Below are positions 26,128 to 34,502 of a DNA stretch of 64,000 nt, in pieces (the stretch's first letter is position 1; every line of letters starts with the position of its first letter). The position numbers and the translations under genes were made by a program. The stretch is from Pontibacter korlensis (GTDB taxonomy: Bacteria > Bacteroidota > Bacteroidia > Cytophagales > Hymenobacteraceae): assembly GCF_000973725.1 (NCBI RefSeq), contig NZ_CP009621.1:868001-932000 (forward strand), written 5' to 3'. The notes below the pieces were generated by a model, which saw nothing but the letters and a program-made list of their open reading frames with translations, made no database searches and was not told the origin of the DNA.

Positions 26128-27372
26128 ATGGCTACTGAAAATAAAACCGCCGAACTTACTGAACTAGAGCAGTTCCGCAAAGAGCACGGACTTGCGATTC
26201 ATGAGGAGCGGCAGCTTACCACGCTGAACCTTGGCCCAACTCACCCGGCCACGCATGGTATCTTCCAGAACATCCTGCAGATGGATGGGGAAATCATTGT
26301 GGATGCGGTGCCTACTATCGGCTACATCCACCGTGCTTTCGAAAAGATTGCGGAGCGTAGACCTTTTTACCAGATCACGCCGCTTACCGACCGCATGAAC
26401 TACTGCTCTGCCCCTATCAATAACATGGGGTATCATATGACGGTAGAGAAGCTATTGGGCATTACGGTGCCAAAGCGTGCGCAGTATATCCGCGTGATTA
26501 TGATGGAGCTGGCGCGTATCTCTGATCACCTTATCTGTAACTCTATTCTGGGTGTAGACTCTGGTGCATTTACAGGCTTCCTGTACGTGATGCAGGAGCG
26601 TGAGCACATTTATGACATCTACGAAGAAGTTTGCGGCGCCCGTTTGACAACAAATATGGGCCGAATCGGAGGTATGGAGCGTGACCTGTCGCCGAAGGCT
26701 CTACACATGATCGATGAGTTTCTCAAGCGCTTCCCTAAAGTATGGGCAGAGTTTGAAAAAATGATGACGCGTAACCGCATCTTCATGGACAGAACAACCG
26801 GAGTGGGTGCCATTTCTGCAGAACGTGCCCTGAGCTACGGCTTCACAGGTCCTAACCTTCGCGCTGCCGGAGTGGATTATGATGTGCGCGTGATGAATCC
26901 ATACTCGTCTTACGAAGATTTCGAGTTCGAAATTCCAGTAGGCTCCAAGGGTGATACTTACGACCGTTTCCTGGTGCGTAACGAAGAAGTATGGCAGAGC
27001 TTGAAAATTATCGAGCAGGCTTACAAAAACCTGCCGGAAGGCTCTTACCATGCTGATGCGCCACACTATTACCTGCCTCCAAAGCAAGCTGTATATACCA
27101 GCATGGAAGCGCTGATCTATCACTTTAAAATTGTGATGGGTGAGACAGACGCACCAGTTGGTGAAGTATACCACAGCGTGGAAGGTGGTAACGGAGAGCT
27201 AGGCTTCTATCTGATTAGTGACGGTGGCCGCACACCATACAGACTGCATTTCCGCCGCCCATGCTTTATTTACTACCAGGCTTACACCGAGATGATCAAA
27301 GGAGGCCAGCTTGCTGACGCCATTTTGACTCTGAGTAGCCTGAACGTAATTGCCGGCGAACTGGACGCATAA
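26128..27372 (+). CDS. nuoD: NADH-quinone oxidoreductase subunit D
   Basis: 414 residues, the 49-kDa-type subunit that forms the quinone pocket with NuoB. Conserved NLGPTHPATHG near the N-terminus carries the histidines that line the quinone site; GYIHRAFEKIAE, LMELAR-like MMELARISDHL and the C-terminal RPCFIYYQAYTEMIKGGQLADAILTLSSLNVIAGELD match the family. A GGA-rich leader precedes the ATG. Ends 60 bp before nuoE. Confidence 0.97.
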   Translation: MATENKTAELTELEQFRKEHGLAIHEERQLTTLNLGPTHPATHGIFQNILQMDGEIIVDAVPTIGYIHRAFEKIAERRPFYQITPLTDRMNYCSAPINNMGYHMTVEKLLGITVPKRAQYIRVIMMELARISDHLICNSILGVDSGAFTGFLYVMQEREHIYDIYEEVCGARLTTNMGRIGGMERDLSPKALHMIDEFLKRFPKVWAEFEKMMTRNRIFMDRTTGVGAISAERALSYGFTGPNLRAAGVDYDVRVMNPYSSYEDFEFEIPVGSKGDTYDRFLVRNEEVWQSLKIIEQAYKNLPEGSYHADAPHYYLPPKQAVYTSMEALIYHFKIVMGETDAPVGEVYHSVEGGNGELGFYLISDGGRTPYRLHFRRPCFIYYQAYTEMIKGGQLADAILTLSSLNVIAGELDA

Positions 27373-27432
27373 TAGATATATAAATTACCATTTAACATTG
27401 GTCGCTGAAAGAAGATCGATGACAACTGAAAA

Positions 27433-27966
27433 ATGGCAGAGACAATAAACGAAGTGAAATTTTCTGATGAGGCAATGGCCGAGATCCAGCGCTACATCAG
27501 CCATTACCCAGAGGGACGCCAGAAGTCTGCTATACTTCCAATTCTGCACATTGCGCAGGCGGAGTTTGGTGGCTGGGTTAGCCCGGAAGTGATGGACAAA
27601 GTAGCTGAGATCCTGAACATACAGCCGATCGAAGTATACGAGGTGGCTACATTCTACACCATGTTCAACCTGAAGCCGGTTGGTAAGCATGTGCTGGAAG
27701 TGTGCCGTACAGGCCCTTGCTGCCTGCGTGGTGCTGACCAGGTCATTGAGATGATTAAGCAGAAGCTGAACATAGAGGAAGGTGAGACTACTGCAGACGG
27801 TATGTTCACCCTGAAGCCAGTGGAATGCCTTGCTTCGTGCGGGACAGGTCCAATGCTGCAAGTGCGCGAACTTTTCTACGAGAATATCGACAGCGAAGAG
27901 AAGCTGAACGAGTTCTTGAAAATGATGCGCAACAAGGAGCACGAAACCCCAACCTGGAAGAAGTAA
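27433..27966 (+). CDS. nuoE: NADH-quinone oxidoreductase subunit E
   Basis: 177 residues, the 24-kDa-type thioredoxin-fold subunit that binds the N1a 2Fe-2S cluster. Ligands: the cysteine pair in CRTGPCCLRGADQV and the second pair in CLASCGTGP. Part of the NADH-dehydrogenase module with NuoF. Followed by an unusual 24-bp perfect hairpin before nuoF. Confidence 0.95.
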   Translation: MAETINEVKFSDEAMAEIQRYISHYPEGRQKSAILPILHIAQAEFGGWVSPEVMDKVAEILNIQPIEVYEVATFYTMFNLKPVGKHVLEVCRTGPCCLRGADQVIEMIKQKLNIEEGETTADGMFTLKPVECLASCGTGPMLQVRELFYENIDSEEKLNEFLKMMRNKEHETPTWKK

Positions 27967-27970
27967 TTCA

Positions 27971-28033
27971 AGGACTTTTTGACAAAGGACAAAGCGCTTT
28001 GAACAAGCTCTTTGTCCTTTGTCAAAAAGTCCT
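27971..28033 (+). promoter_or_regulatory. Long perfect hairpin between nuoE and nuoF
   Basis: Arms at 27971-27994 and 28010-28033 are perfect 24-nt reverse complements, separated by a 15-nt loop. There is no U-run after the right arm, so it is not a standard terminator. In the transcript it would form a very stable stem inside the operon, possibly affecting mRNA processing or the level of downstream genes. It could equally be an inserted palindromic repeat. Confidence 0.85.
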
Positions 28034-28097
28034 CTGTCAAGAATAGCAAACAGGCAGCCACAAGCATAAGAGCTGCTACTATAGATATCCTGCTACA

Positions 28098-29444
28098 ATG
28101 GGACTTAAAATATTAACTGAGCATATAAACGTACCGGGCATCGAGACCCTGGAAGTATACCGTAAACACGGCGGCTACAGATCTGTAGAAAAAGCCTTGA
28201 AAACGATGACTCCGGATGAGGTGGTGGAAGAGGTGAAAACCTCTGGTCTACGTGGCCGTGGTGGTGCCGGCTTCCCGACAGGTATGAAGTGGAGCTTTTT
28301 GGCTAAACCAGAAGGTGTTCCGCGTTACCTTGTTTGCAACGCCGACGAATCTGAGCCAGGTACTTTCAAAGACCGTTGGTTCATGGAGCATAACCCGCAT
28401 GCACTGATAGAGGGTATGATCACCTCCAGCTTTGCGTTGGGTGCCAACACATCTTATATCTACATCCGCGGCGAGTTGTTGTTCGTGCTACGCATCCTGG
28501 AGAAAGCTATCGCTGAGGCGTATGCAGCTGGTTTGCTAGGCAAAAATATACTTGGCTCTGGCTACGATCTGGATCTGCATGTAGCTCCGGGAGGTGGTGC
28601 CTATATCTGCGGGGAGGAAACAGCTCTGCTGGAATCTTTGGAAGGTAAGCGTGGTAATCCACGTAATAAGCCTCCGTTCCCAGCTGTGAAAGGCCTTTTC
28701 CAGTGCCCTACGGTGGTTAACAACGTGGAAACCATTTCTTCAGTGCCTTGGATTGTGAATAACGGTGGCGCTGAGTATGCCAAAATTGGTGTAGGCAGAA
28801 GCACAGGTACTAAACTGATCTCTGCCAGCGGTAACATCAATAACCCTGGTGTTTACGAGATCGAGCTAGGTGTGCCAGTAGAAGAATTCATCTACTCAGA
28901 CCAGTATTGCGGAGGTATCTGGAAAGGTAAGCAACTGAAAGCTGTGGTGCCAGGAGGATCGTCAGTTCCAATTCTGCCTGCCAACCTGATTCTCAAAACA
29001 GCTGCCGGCGAAGACAGATTGATGTCTTACGAGTCGCTGTCAGACGGTGGTTTTGTGAGCGGCTCCATGTTGGGTTCGGGTGCCTTCATCGTGTTTGATG
29101 AAGACCAGTGCATCGTGCGTAACACGTGGAACTATGCCCGCTTCTATCACCACGAATCATGCGGCCAGTGCAGCCCTTGCCGCGAAGGTACAGGCTGGAT
29201 GGAGAAAGTACTGCACCGCATCGAGTACGGCCACGGACATCAGCAGGACATTGACCTGTTGGTAAGCGTGTCGAAGCAGATAGAAGGTAACACCATCTGC
29301 CCACTGGGAGATGCTGCAGCATGGCCAGTAGCAAGTGCTATCCGCCACTTCCGCCACGAGTTCGAATGGCACATCAACAACCCAAAAGAGGCAACAACTC
29401 CGGGTGCAGTGTATAGAGGCCAGTTCGATACTGTTACAGCTTAA
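28098..29444 (+). CDS. nuoF: NADH-quinone oxidoreductase subunit F
   Basis: 448 residues, the 51-kDa-type NADH-oxidising subunit. The Gly-rich GLRGRGGAGFPTGMKWSF binds FMN and NADH; ESEPGTFKDR and GAYICGEETALLESLEG are FMN-site motifs; ESCGQCSPCREGT and a Cys in NTICPLGDAAAWP bind the N3 4Fe-4S cluster. Complete, with normal length. It is followed by a 174-bp gap before the preferred nuoG start in which I see no structure. Confidence 0.97.
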   Translation: MGLKILTEHINVPGIETLEVYRKHGGYRSVEKALKTMTPDEVVEEVKTSGLRGRGGAGFPTGMKWSFLAKPEGVPRYLVCNADESEPGTFKDRWFMEHNPHALIEGMITSSFALGANTSYIYIRGELLFVLRILEKAIAEAYAAGLLGKNILGSGYDLDLHVAPGGGAYICGEETALLESLEGKRGNPRNKPPFPAVKGLFQCPTVVNNVETISSVPWIVNNGGAEYAKIGVGRSTGTKLISASGNINNPGVYEIELGVPVEEFIYSDQYCGGIWKGKQLKAVVPGGSSVPILPANLILKTAAGEDRLMSYESLSDGGFVSGSMLGSGAFIVFDEDQCIVRNTWNYARFYHHESCGQCSPCREGTGWMEKVLHRIEYGHGHQQDIDLLVSVSKQIEGNTICPLGDAAAWPVASAIRHFRHEFEWHINNPKEATTPGAVYRGQFDTVTA

Positions 29445-29618
29445 TAAAAGTATAGCATTATCTTTTCTGTGATGGAGGGTAAAGCAGCTCATAACAAGAA
29501 GTTGCGCTACTTTATCCCACAACCATGGCAGAAGTGAAAAGAAGTATAAAATAGCTTAATCGTTTGTAGCCCTGCTCTCAAAATGAGCAAGCAACGAAAA
29601 CGAACAACGATATTCAAA

Positions 29619-30599
29619 ATGGCTAAAGTAACAATAGACGGCATTGAGATAGAGGTAGAAGACGGAACTACCATTCTGCAGGCCGCAAGAAAAATAGGAG
29701 GCAAAGTGGTACCGCCTGCCATGTGCTATTATGGTCCGCTAAAAGGCAGCGGTGGTAAGTGCCGTGTGTGCCTGGTAAAGGTAACACAAGGCTCTACAAG
29801 AGACCCTCGCCCTATGCCTAAACTAGTAGCATCTTGTATCACGCAGGTACAGGATGGCATGGTAGTAGAAAACACTACTAATGAGGAGGTACTGAATGCC
29901 CGCAAAGGCATTGTAGAAATGCTTCTCATTAATCACCCGCTGGATTGCCCGGTATGTGATCAGGCTGGTGAGTGTAGCCTACAAGACCTGTCTTATGAGC
30001 ACGGTGTGAGCGCTCAACGCTATGAAGAAGAGCGTCGCTCGTTCAATAAAGTAGATCTTGGCCCTTACATACAGCTGCACATGACGCGTTGCATCCTGTG
30101 CTACCGCTGTGTATATACTGCCGACCAGATTACAGAAAAGCGTGTACACGGTGTACTAGGTCGTGGCGATGCTGCAGAAATCGGAACGTATATCGAAAAT
30201 GTGATTGATAACGACTTCTCTGGTAACGTGATTGACGTGTGCCCTGTAGGTGCGCTAACAGACAAGACCTGGCGCTTTAAAAACCGCGTGTGGTTTACCA
30301 AGCCTTTGGACGCACACCGTGACTGCCCTACCTGCTCTGGTAAGGTAACACTGTGGACACGTGGCGAGGAAGTGTTGCGTGTAACTGCCCGTAAAGACCA
30401 GTACAACGAGGTAGAGGAATTTATCTGTAACACTTGCCGCTTCGACAAGAAAGAAGTTAGCGACTGGAATATAGAAGGACCGCGCCACATCGACAGAGGC
30501 TCAGTTATCTCGGCAAACCATTACGAGCTACCGGTTGTAAATGTGCCGATTGTTCCAAACCTGCCAACATCCACTAAGAAAAACCTGCCACAGGAATAA
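29619..30599 (+). CDS. nuoG: NADH-quinone oxidoreductase subunit G, short form
   Basis: 326 residues from ATG 29619; an in-frame ATG at 29583 would add 12. It keeps the N-terminal iron-sulfur domains: a 2Fe-2S ferredoxin fold (CYYGPLKGSGGKCRVC...C), the His-Cys3 site HPLDCPVCDQAGEC (N5) and a 4Fe-4S site CILCYRC...CPVGAL (N4). A further Cys set, DCPTC and CNTC, is the start of the next domain, but the long molybdopterin-oxidoreductase-like C-terminal domain found in E. coli NuoG is absent. The stop and 3-bp spacing to nuoH are clean, so this is a natural short form, as I recall for this lineage. It conducts electrons from NuoF toward NuoI. Confidence 0.9.
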   Translation: MAKVTIDGIEIEVEDGTTILQAARKIGGKVVPPAMCYYGPLKGSGGKCRVCLVKVTQGSTRDPRPMPKLVASCITQVQDGMVVENTTNEEVLNARKGIVEMLLINHPLDCPVCDQAGECSLQDLSYEHGVSAQRYEEERRSFNKVDLGPYIQLHMTRCILCYRCVYTADQITEKRVHGVLGRGDAAEIGTYIENVIDNDFSGNVIDVCPVGALTDKTWRFKNRVWFTKPLDAHRDCPTCSGKVTLWTRGEEVLRVTARKDQYNEVEEFICNTCRFDKKEVSDWNIEGPRHIDRGSVISANHYELPVVNVPIVPNLPTSTKKNLPQE

Positions 30600-30602
30600 A
30601 CA

Positions 30603-31658
30603 ATGGAGTCTGTAGACCTACTATACAAAGCGATTTACATCTTAGCTATTTTCGGCATTACCCTGCTGATAGCAACCTACTCAACATACTTTGAGCGTAA
30701 AATAGCGGCTTTTATTCAAGACCGTGTGGGTCCTAACCGAGCTGGTCCTGCTGGTTTGCTGCAGCCTTTGGCCGATGCGGGTAAGCTCTTCTTCAAAGAA
30801 GACTTTATACCTGCCAAATCAAATAAGGCATTATTTATACTTGGCCCAGGTGTAGCCATGTTGGTTGCAACAATGTCTAGTGCAGTAATACCGTTTGGTG
30901 ACCGGCTAATTGTGGGCGGACACGAGATTGTACTGCAGGCTATCGAGGTAAATATCGGCGTGCTGTACATTTTTGGTGTAGTGTCGCTGGGTGTATATGG
31001 TCTAATGATTGGTGGCTGGGCTTCTAACAACAAGTATTCGTTGCTTGGTGCGATTCGTGCGGCTTCTCAGAACATCAGCTACGAGTTGGCAATGGGTCTT
31101 TCCCTGATCGCCGTGCTGATGATGACAGGATCACTTTCGTTACGTGAAATAGCAGAGCAGCAGGCTGGCTTTAACTGGAACATCTGGTATCAGCCGCTCG
31201 GCTTTATCATCTTCCTAGTATGTGCCTTTGCAGAGTGTAACCGTACGCCATTCGACTTACCAGAGTCTGAGGCCGAGCTTATCGGTGGTTATCACACAGA
31301 GTACGGCTCTATGAAACTGGGTATGTACCTGTTCGCAGAGTATATCAACATCTTTGTGGCATCAGCTGTAATGTCTACGCTATACTTTGGTGCTTACAAC
31401 TTCCCATTCATGGAAAACCTGCGCCAGGCTATCAGCGACCCAATTCTAGCCAATAACGTGGTAACACTGGTTGGAGTGGTTGCCATGTTCACCAAGATAT
31501 TCCTGTTCATCTTCTTCTTTATGTGGGTACGCTGGACGCTGCCACGCTTCCGCTACGACCAACTGATGAAACTGGGCTGGAAAATTCTGATCCCATTGGC
31601 GATCCTGAACATCATCTTGACAGCTGGTGGAATTCTGCTGAAAGACTATTTATTTTAA
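30603..31658 (+). CDS. nuoH: NADH-quinone oxidoreductase subunit H
   Basis: 351 residues, about eight transmembrane helices. The membrane subunit linking the quinone cavity with the proton-pumping arm. Signatures: ERKIAAFIQDRVGPNRAGPAGLLQPLADAGKLFFKE, ECNRTPFDLPESEAELIGGYHTEYGSMK, MWVRWTLPRFRYDQLMKLGWKILIP. Starts 3 bp after nuoG, so translation is probably coupled. Confidence 0.97.
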   Translation: MESVDLLYKAIYILAIFGITLLIATYSTYFERKIAAFIQDRVGPNRAGPAGLLQPLADAGKLFFKEDFIPAKSNKALFILGPGVAMLVATMSSAVIPFGDRLIVGGHEIVLQAIEVNIGVLYIFGVVSLGVYGLMIGGWASNNKYSLLGAIRAASQNISYELAMGLSLIAVLMMTGSLSLREIAEQQAGFNWNIWYQPLGFIIFLVCAFAECNRTPFDLPESEAELIGGYHTEYGSMKLGMYLFAEYINIFVASAVMSTLYFGAYNFPFMENLRQAISDPILANNVVTLVGVVAMFTKIFLFIFFFMWVRWTLPRFRYDQLMKLGWKILIPLAILNIILTAGGILLKDYLF

Positions 31659-31744
31659 ACTATAGTACCGAAATTTGAATGTTGAGGTCGGGCTGTGCGT
31701 TGAGAAGTACTAACAGCCTGTACAACGATCAAAACTGATAAGAG

Positions 31745-32254
31745 ATGGAACCACTATCAAATAGAAGAAAGCAAGTGGAAAAGAAGGAGATGACGTTCGC
31801 TGAGAGAGCGTATCTTCCTGCTATTGCACAAGGTCTTTCTATCACCCTGAAGCACTTCTTCAAAAAGAAAGCTACGATACAGTACCCGGAGCAGACGCGT
31901 GAGCGCAGCTCTGTTTGGCGTGGTTTGCACGTGTTAAAGCGTGACGAGGAAGGTCGCGAGCGCTGCACAGCCTGTGGCCTTTGCGCGGTTGCCTGCCCTG
32001 CTGAAGCTATCACTATGACAGCCGGGGAGCGTAAAGTTGGTGAGGAGAACCTGTACCGTGAGGAAAAGTATGCAGTTACCTATGAGGTAAATATGTTGCG
32101 TTGCATCTTCTGCGGCCTATGCGAAGAGGCTTGCCCGAAAGCAGCTATCTTCCTTCAGGATGATAAAATTGCTCCAGCCCGCTTTGAGCGCGACGAATTT
32201 ATTTATGGCAAAGACCGCCTTGTTGAGCCACTAAAAACAACTGAAACAAAATAA
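31745..32254 (+). CDS. nuoI: NADH-quinone oxidoreductase subunit I
   Basis: 169 residues with two 4Fe-4S ferredoxin motifs, CTACGLCAVACP and CIFCGLCEEACP, which carry clusters N6a and N6b on the route to NuoB. The N-terminal helix lies along the membrane. 86 bp after nuoH and 4 bp before nuoJ. Confidence 0.96.
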   Translation: MEPLSNRRKQVEKKEMTFAERAYLPAIAQGLSITLKHFFKKKATIQYPEQTRERSSVWRGLHVLKRDEEGRERCTACGLCAVACPAEAITMTAGERKVGEENLYREEKYAVTYEVNMLRCIFCGLCEEACPKAAIFLQDDKIAPARFERDEFIYGKDRLVEPLKTTETK

Positions 32255-32258
32255 CCCG

Positions 32259-32777
32259 ATGACGGAGAATCTGTTTTACTTCCTTGCTTCGTTAACGCTG
32301 CTTTGTGCCCTGATGGTAGTTCTGTCGAAAAACCCGGTACACAGCGTTCTGTTCCTGATCATCACGTTCTTTACTATATCAGGCCACTATGTATTGCTAA
32401 ATGCGCAGTTCCTGGCAGCCGTGAACATCATAGTGTATGCAGGTGCCATCATGGTACTCTTCCTCTTTGTGATTATGTTCCTGAACATGAGTAAGAGCGG
32501 AGATAATAAAATCAAGACATCCACCATCAGTAAGTTTGCTGGTGCTATTGCAGGTGGCCTCCTGTTCCTTGTTTTAATTTCTGCTTTGAAGGATGCAACC
32601 GTAGTAGGTTATAATCCTGAAACCTACGATTCACAAATAGGTATGGTAGAGAACTTGGGCAAGGTACTGTTTACAGATTATCTGTTACCTTTTGAGCTTG
32701 CCTCCATATTGTTCCTGGTAGCAATGGTGGGTGCTGTAATGCTCGGTAAGAAAGAAGAAGGCGAAAGCCATTTCTAA
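32259..32777 (+). CDS. nuoJ: NADH-quinone oxidoreductase subunit J
   Basis: 172 residues, five transmembrane helices; a membrane-arm subunit. Conserved NPVHSVLFLIITFFTISGHYVLLNAQFLAAVNIIVYAGAIMVLFLFVIMFLNM is the third-helix region involved in coupling. It is the last gene of the first nuo block: a terminator follows within 25 bp, and then an antisense gene separates it from nuoK. Confidence 0.95.
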   Translation: MTENLFYFLASLTLLCALMVVLSKNPVHSVLFLIITFFTISGHYVLLNAQFLAAVNIIVYAGAIMVLFLFVIMFLNMSKSGDNKIKTSTISKFAGAIAGGLLFLVLISALKDATVVGYNPETYDSQIGMVENLGKVLFTDYLLPFELASILFLVAMVGAVMLGKKEEGESHF

Positions 32778-32799
32778 GATTAGCTATATCTAAACTATC

Positions 32800-32830
32800 A
32801 AAAGGCCTGAATCACTTCAGGCCTTTTTTC
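32800..32830. terminator. Hairpin terminator after nuoJ, shared with the antisense gene
   Basis: A 12-bp perfect stem AAAAGGCCTGAA with its complement, a 4-nt loop and T residues. It closes nuoA-J and also lies at the 3' end of the convergent gene ending at 32833. Confidence 0.9.
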
Positions 32831-32832
32831 AT

Positions 32833-33876
32833 TCAGGACTCATCGAGCTCCATCTGTACCTCTAGCAACTCTGAGTGCCCCTGGTCATCATCTGACACAA
32901 CAATTACTTTATAACTCTTCGGCTCCTCCCCTTTCATCACAACCAGAGATTCGGCCTTACCGCTATATGCCGAGCCGTCCGTATCTTTTAGCTGCGTAAC
33001 TGAAGCTTTGTAAGGATTTAGAGCATCCATTGCCTGTGGTAAAGAATATAGATCAATAACACCAATAAAGCTGCCAAGCACCTCACCATCATCTATTGCA
33101 TTTGGTGTATCCTCGACAGAGGCTGTGAAGTATAGCTTGCCTTCTAGAGAGTAAGCTCCAGAAAAGCTAGCGCTGCTCTGCCCTATTACGGGTAAATCGA
33201 AATGATATAAAGCTACTGAAGGCACCTCCCCCTCTAGCATGAGGAACCTCTTAAAATCATCTGTATCAAAACGCAGCAACGTGTTAGATCCAGCACCTAA
33301 TGGCCGCTGAAGCAGGTAAGTATAGATATCATCCATAGCAAGTCCCTCCAGGTTTAGCTGCCCCTCACTTTCCAGATGCAGCACCTCTTTAAGAAAAGTA
33401 TAGAACCGGCTAAGGTCCAGCTCCTGCACCTGCATGTTATCAGAGAGATTTATAAGGTAACCTTTGTTGCGAGTGTTACTGGCCCCAGAGCCAAGTAGAA
33501 GCAGCATCTGGTCTCTGCCATAGGTAAAATGGGCCATTCCTTCTAAATCAGGCTTCACGGCCTTCGGAATACGCCCTTCCACAACTGCAGTTGTATCGAA
33601 TATGGCATGGCGATTCACCAGTATGAACTGCTCATCTACCTCATACAAGTAAGGCGTATCATCACCCAAAACGTAATATGCCCCCTGCACATACTCTAAG
33701 CCCGAAGCTGAAGGAAGTGACTCGTAAAACACTTTACTATCTGTGCGGGCTGAAATTCTAATCTCTTTCATCTTCTCAACAAAACTAGCAGAACTTGTAA
33801 CAGCAGGCTCTCCGGACTTACAACCCTGGAGCACAAAAAAGACCAGTAAAAGGTGCAGAAGGTATCGGTGCATCAT
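32833..33876 (-). CDS. Lipoprotein of unknown function inside the nuo cluster
   Basis: 347 residues with a lipoprotein signal (LHLLLVFFVLQGC, Cys19). The mature part looks like a beta-propeller or beta-rich sensor: repeated Leu/Tyr strands such as LEYVQGAYYVLGDDTPYLYEVDEQFILVNRHAI, LEGMAHFTYGRDQMLLLLGSGA, LNLEGLAMDDIYTYLLQRPLGAGSNTLLRFD and FSGAYSLEGKLYFTASVEDTPN. The pattern resembles Bacteroidota DUF6929-type proteins, but I cannot confirm it. No catalytic motif. It is antisense to, and interrupts, the complex I genes between nuoJ and nuoK, with no evident link to respiration. Confidence 0.75.
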   Translation of the reverse strand: MMHRYLLHLLLVFFVLQGCKSGEPAVTSSASFVEKMKEIRISARTDSKVFYESLPSASGLEYVQGAYYVLGDDTPYLYEVDEQFILVNRHAIFDTTAVVEGRIPKAVKPDLEGMAHFTYGRDQMLLLLGSGASNTRNKGYLINLSDNMQVQELDLSRFYTFLKEVLHLESEGQLNLEGLAMDDIYTYLLQRPLGAGSNTLLRFDTDDFKRFLMLEGEVPSVALYHFDLPVIGQSSASFSGAYSLEGKLYFTASVEDTPNAIDDGEVLGSFIGVIDLYSLPQAMDALNPYKASVTQLKDTDGSAYSGKAESLVVMKGEEPKSYKVIVVSDDDQGHSELLEVQMELDES

Positions 33877-33940
33877 AGTTTATAAATCTAACTCACATAG
33901 CTACGCAAACACAGGTCAAAAGTATAAATCAGCTCCCTTG

Positions 33941-34000
33941 ATGCCACCCGCAAAAGAAAATCAGGAAGTACGCCTGAAGCGCTTTAAGCCCAAGAAATAA
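33941..34000 (+). CDS. Possible small basic peptide ORF (19 residues)
   Basis: ATG to TAA encodes a Lys/Arg-rich peptide ending KRFKPKK, in the gap between the antisense lipoprotein gene and nuoK. No ribosome binding site and no promoter box are obvious. It may be a real small protein, the remnant of one, or chance; the coding evidence is weak. Confidence 0.2.
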   Translation: MPPAKENQEVRLKRFKPKK

Positions 34001-34069
34001 ACCTGTTAACACAACTAATCAGTAAGAATAAGAATAGGAAATATATTATGGTTTTTACAAAAATGGGGA

Positions 34070-34077
34070 TAACTTTG
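34070..34077 (+). promoter_or_regulatory. Putative -7 box of a separate nuoK-N promoter (TAACTTTG)
   Basis: An exact TAnnTTTG match, with a weak TATG 19 nt upstream in place of TTTG. It predicts a transcription start near 34084 and therefore supports translation from ATG 34131 rather than the TTG at 34089. Confidence 0.6.
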
Positions 34078-34130
34078 CGACTTGATTTTTGGACAGTAAT
34101 TTAAGAGAAATACGTTCAGCCACACAGAAA

Positions 34131-34460
34131 ATGAACAACATACCTGAGGTTATCAGAACCATTCCACTAGATTATTACCTGTTTTTCAGCGCGGCTCTTT
34201 TTGTGATAGGTGTTATCGGGGTGCTTACACGCCGCAACGCTATCGTAATTTTTATGTGTGTGGAGCTGATGCTGAATGCTGTAAACCTCCTGCTGACAGC
34301 TCTTTCTGCCTACCGTGCAGATGCTAATGCACAGGTTTTTGTGTTCTTCATCATGGCAGTGGCAGCGGCTGAAGTTTGTGTCGGCCTGTCCATCATTGTG
34401 ATGACCTACCGCAACATTCGCTCTACTGATGTACAACTGCTGAACTACCTGAAGTGGTAA
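34131..34460 (+). CDS. nuoK: NADH-quinone oxidoreductase subunit K
   Basis: 109 residues, three transmembrane helices, the Mrp-related small membrane subunit. Conserved CVELMLNAVNLLLTA carries the buried Glu of the proton channel; AAAEVCVGLSIIV carries the second. The ATG at 34131 gives the family length; a TTG start at 34089 would add 14 hydrophilic residues and lies too close to the predicted transcription start. First gene of the second nuo block. Confidence 0.94.
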   Translation: MNNIPEVIRTIPLDYYLFFSAALFVIGVIGVLTRRNAIVIFMCVELMLNAVNLLLTALSAYRADANAQVFVFFIMAVAAAEVCVGLSIIVMTYRNIRSTDVQLLNYLKW

Positions 34461-34502
34461 CAGCCATAAAACGCTGAATAGCTTAACAAACCCTTATAAC
34501 AG

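Noticed and set aside
33743..34000. 85-codon plus-strand frame overlapping the antisense lipoprotein gene
   Set aside because: Most of it is antisense to the lipoprotein signal peptide region. Only the last 19 codons fall in free DNA and are listed separately with low confidence.
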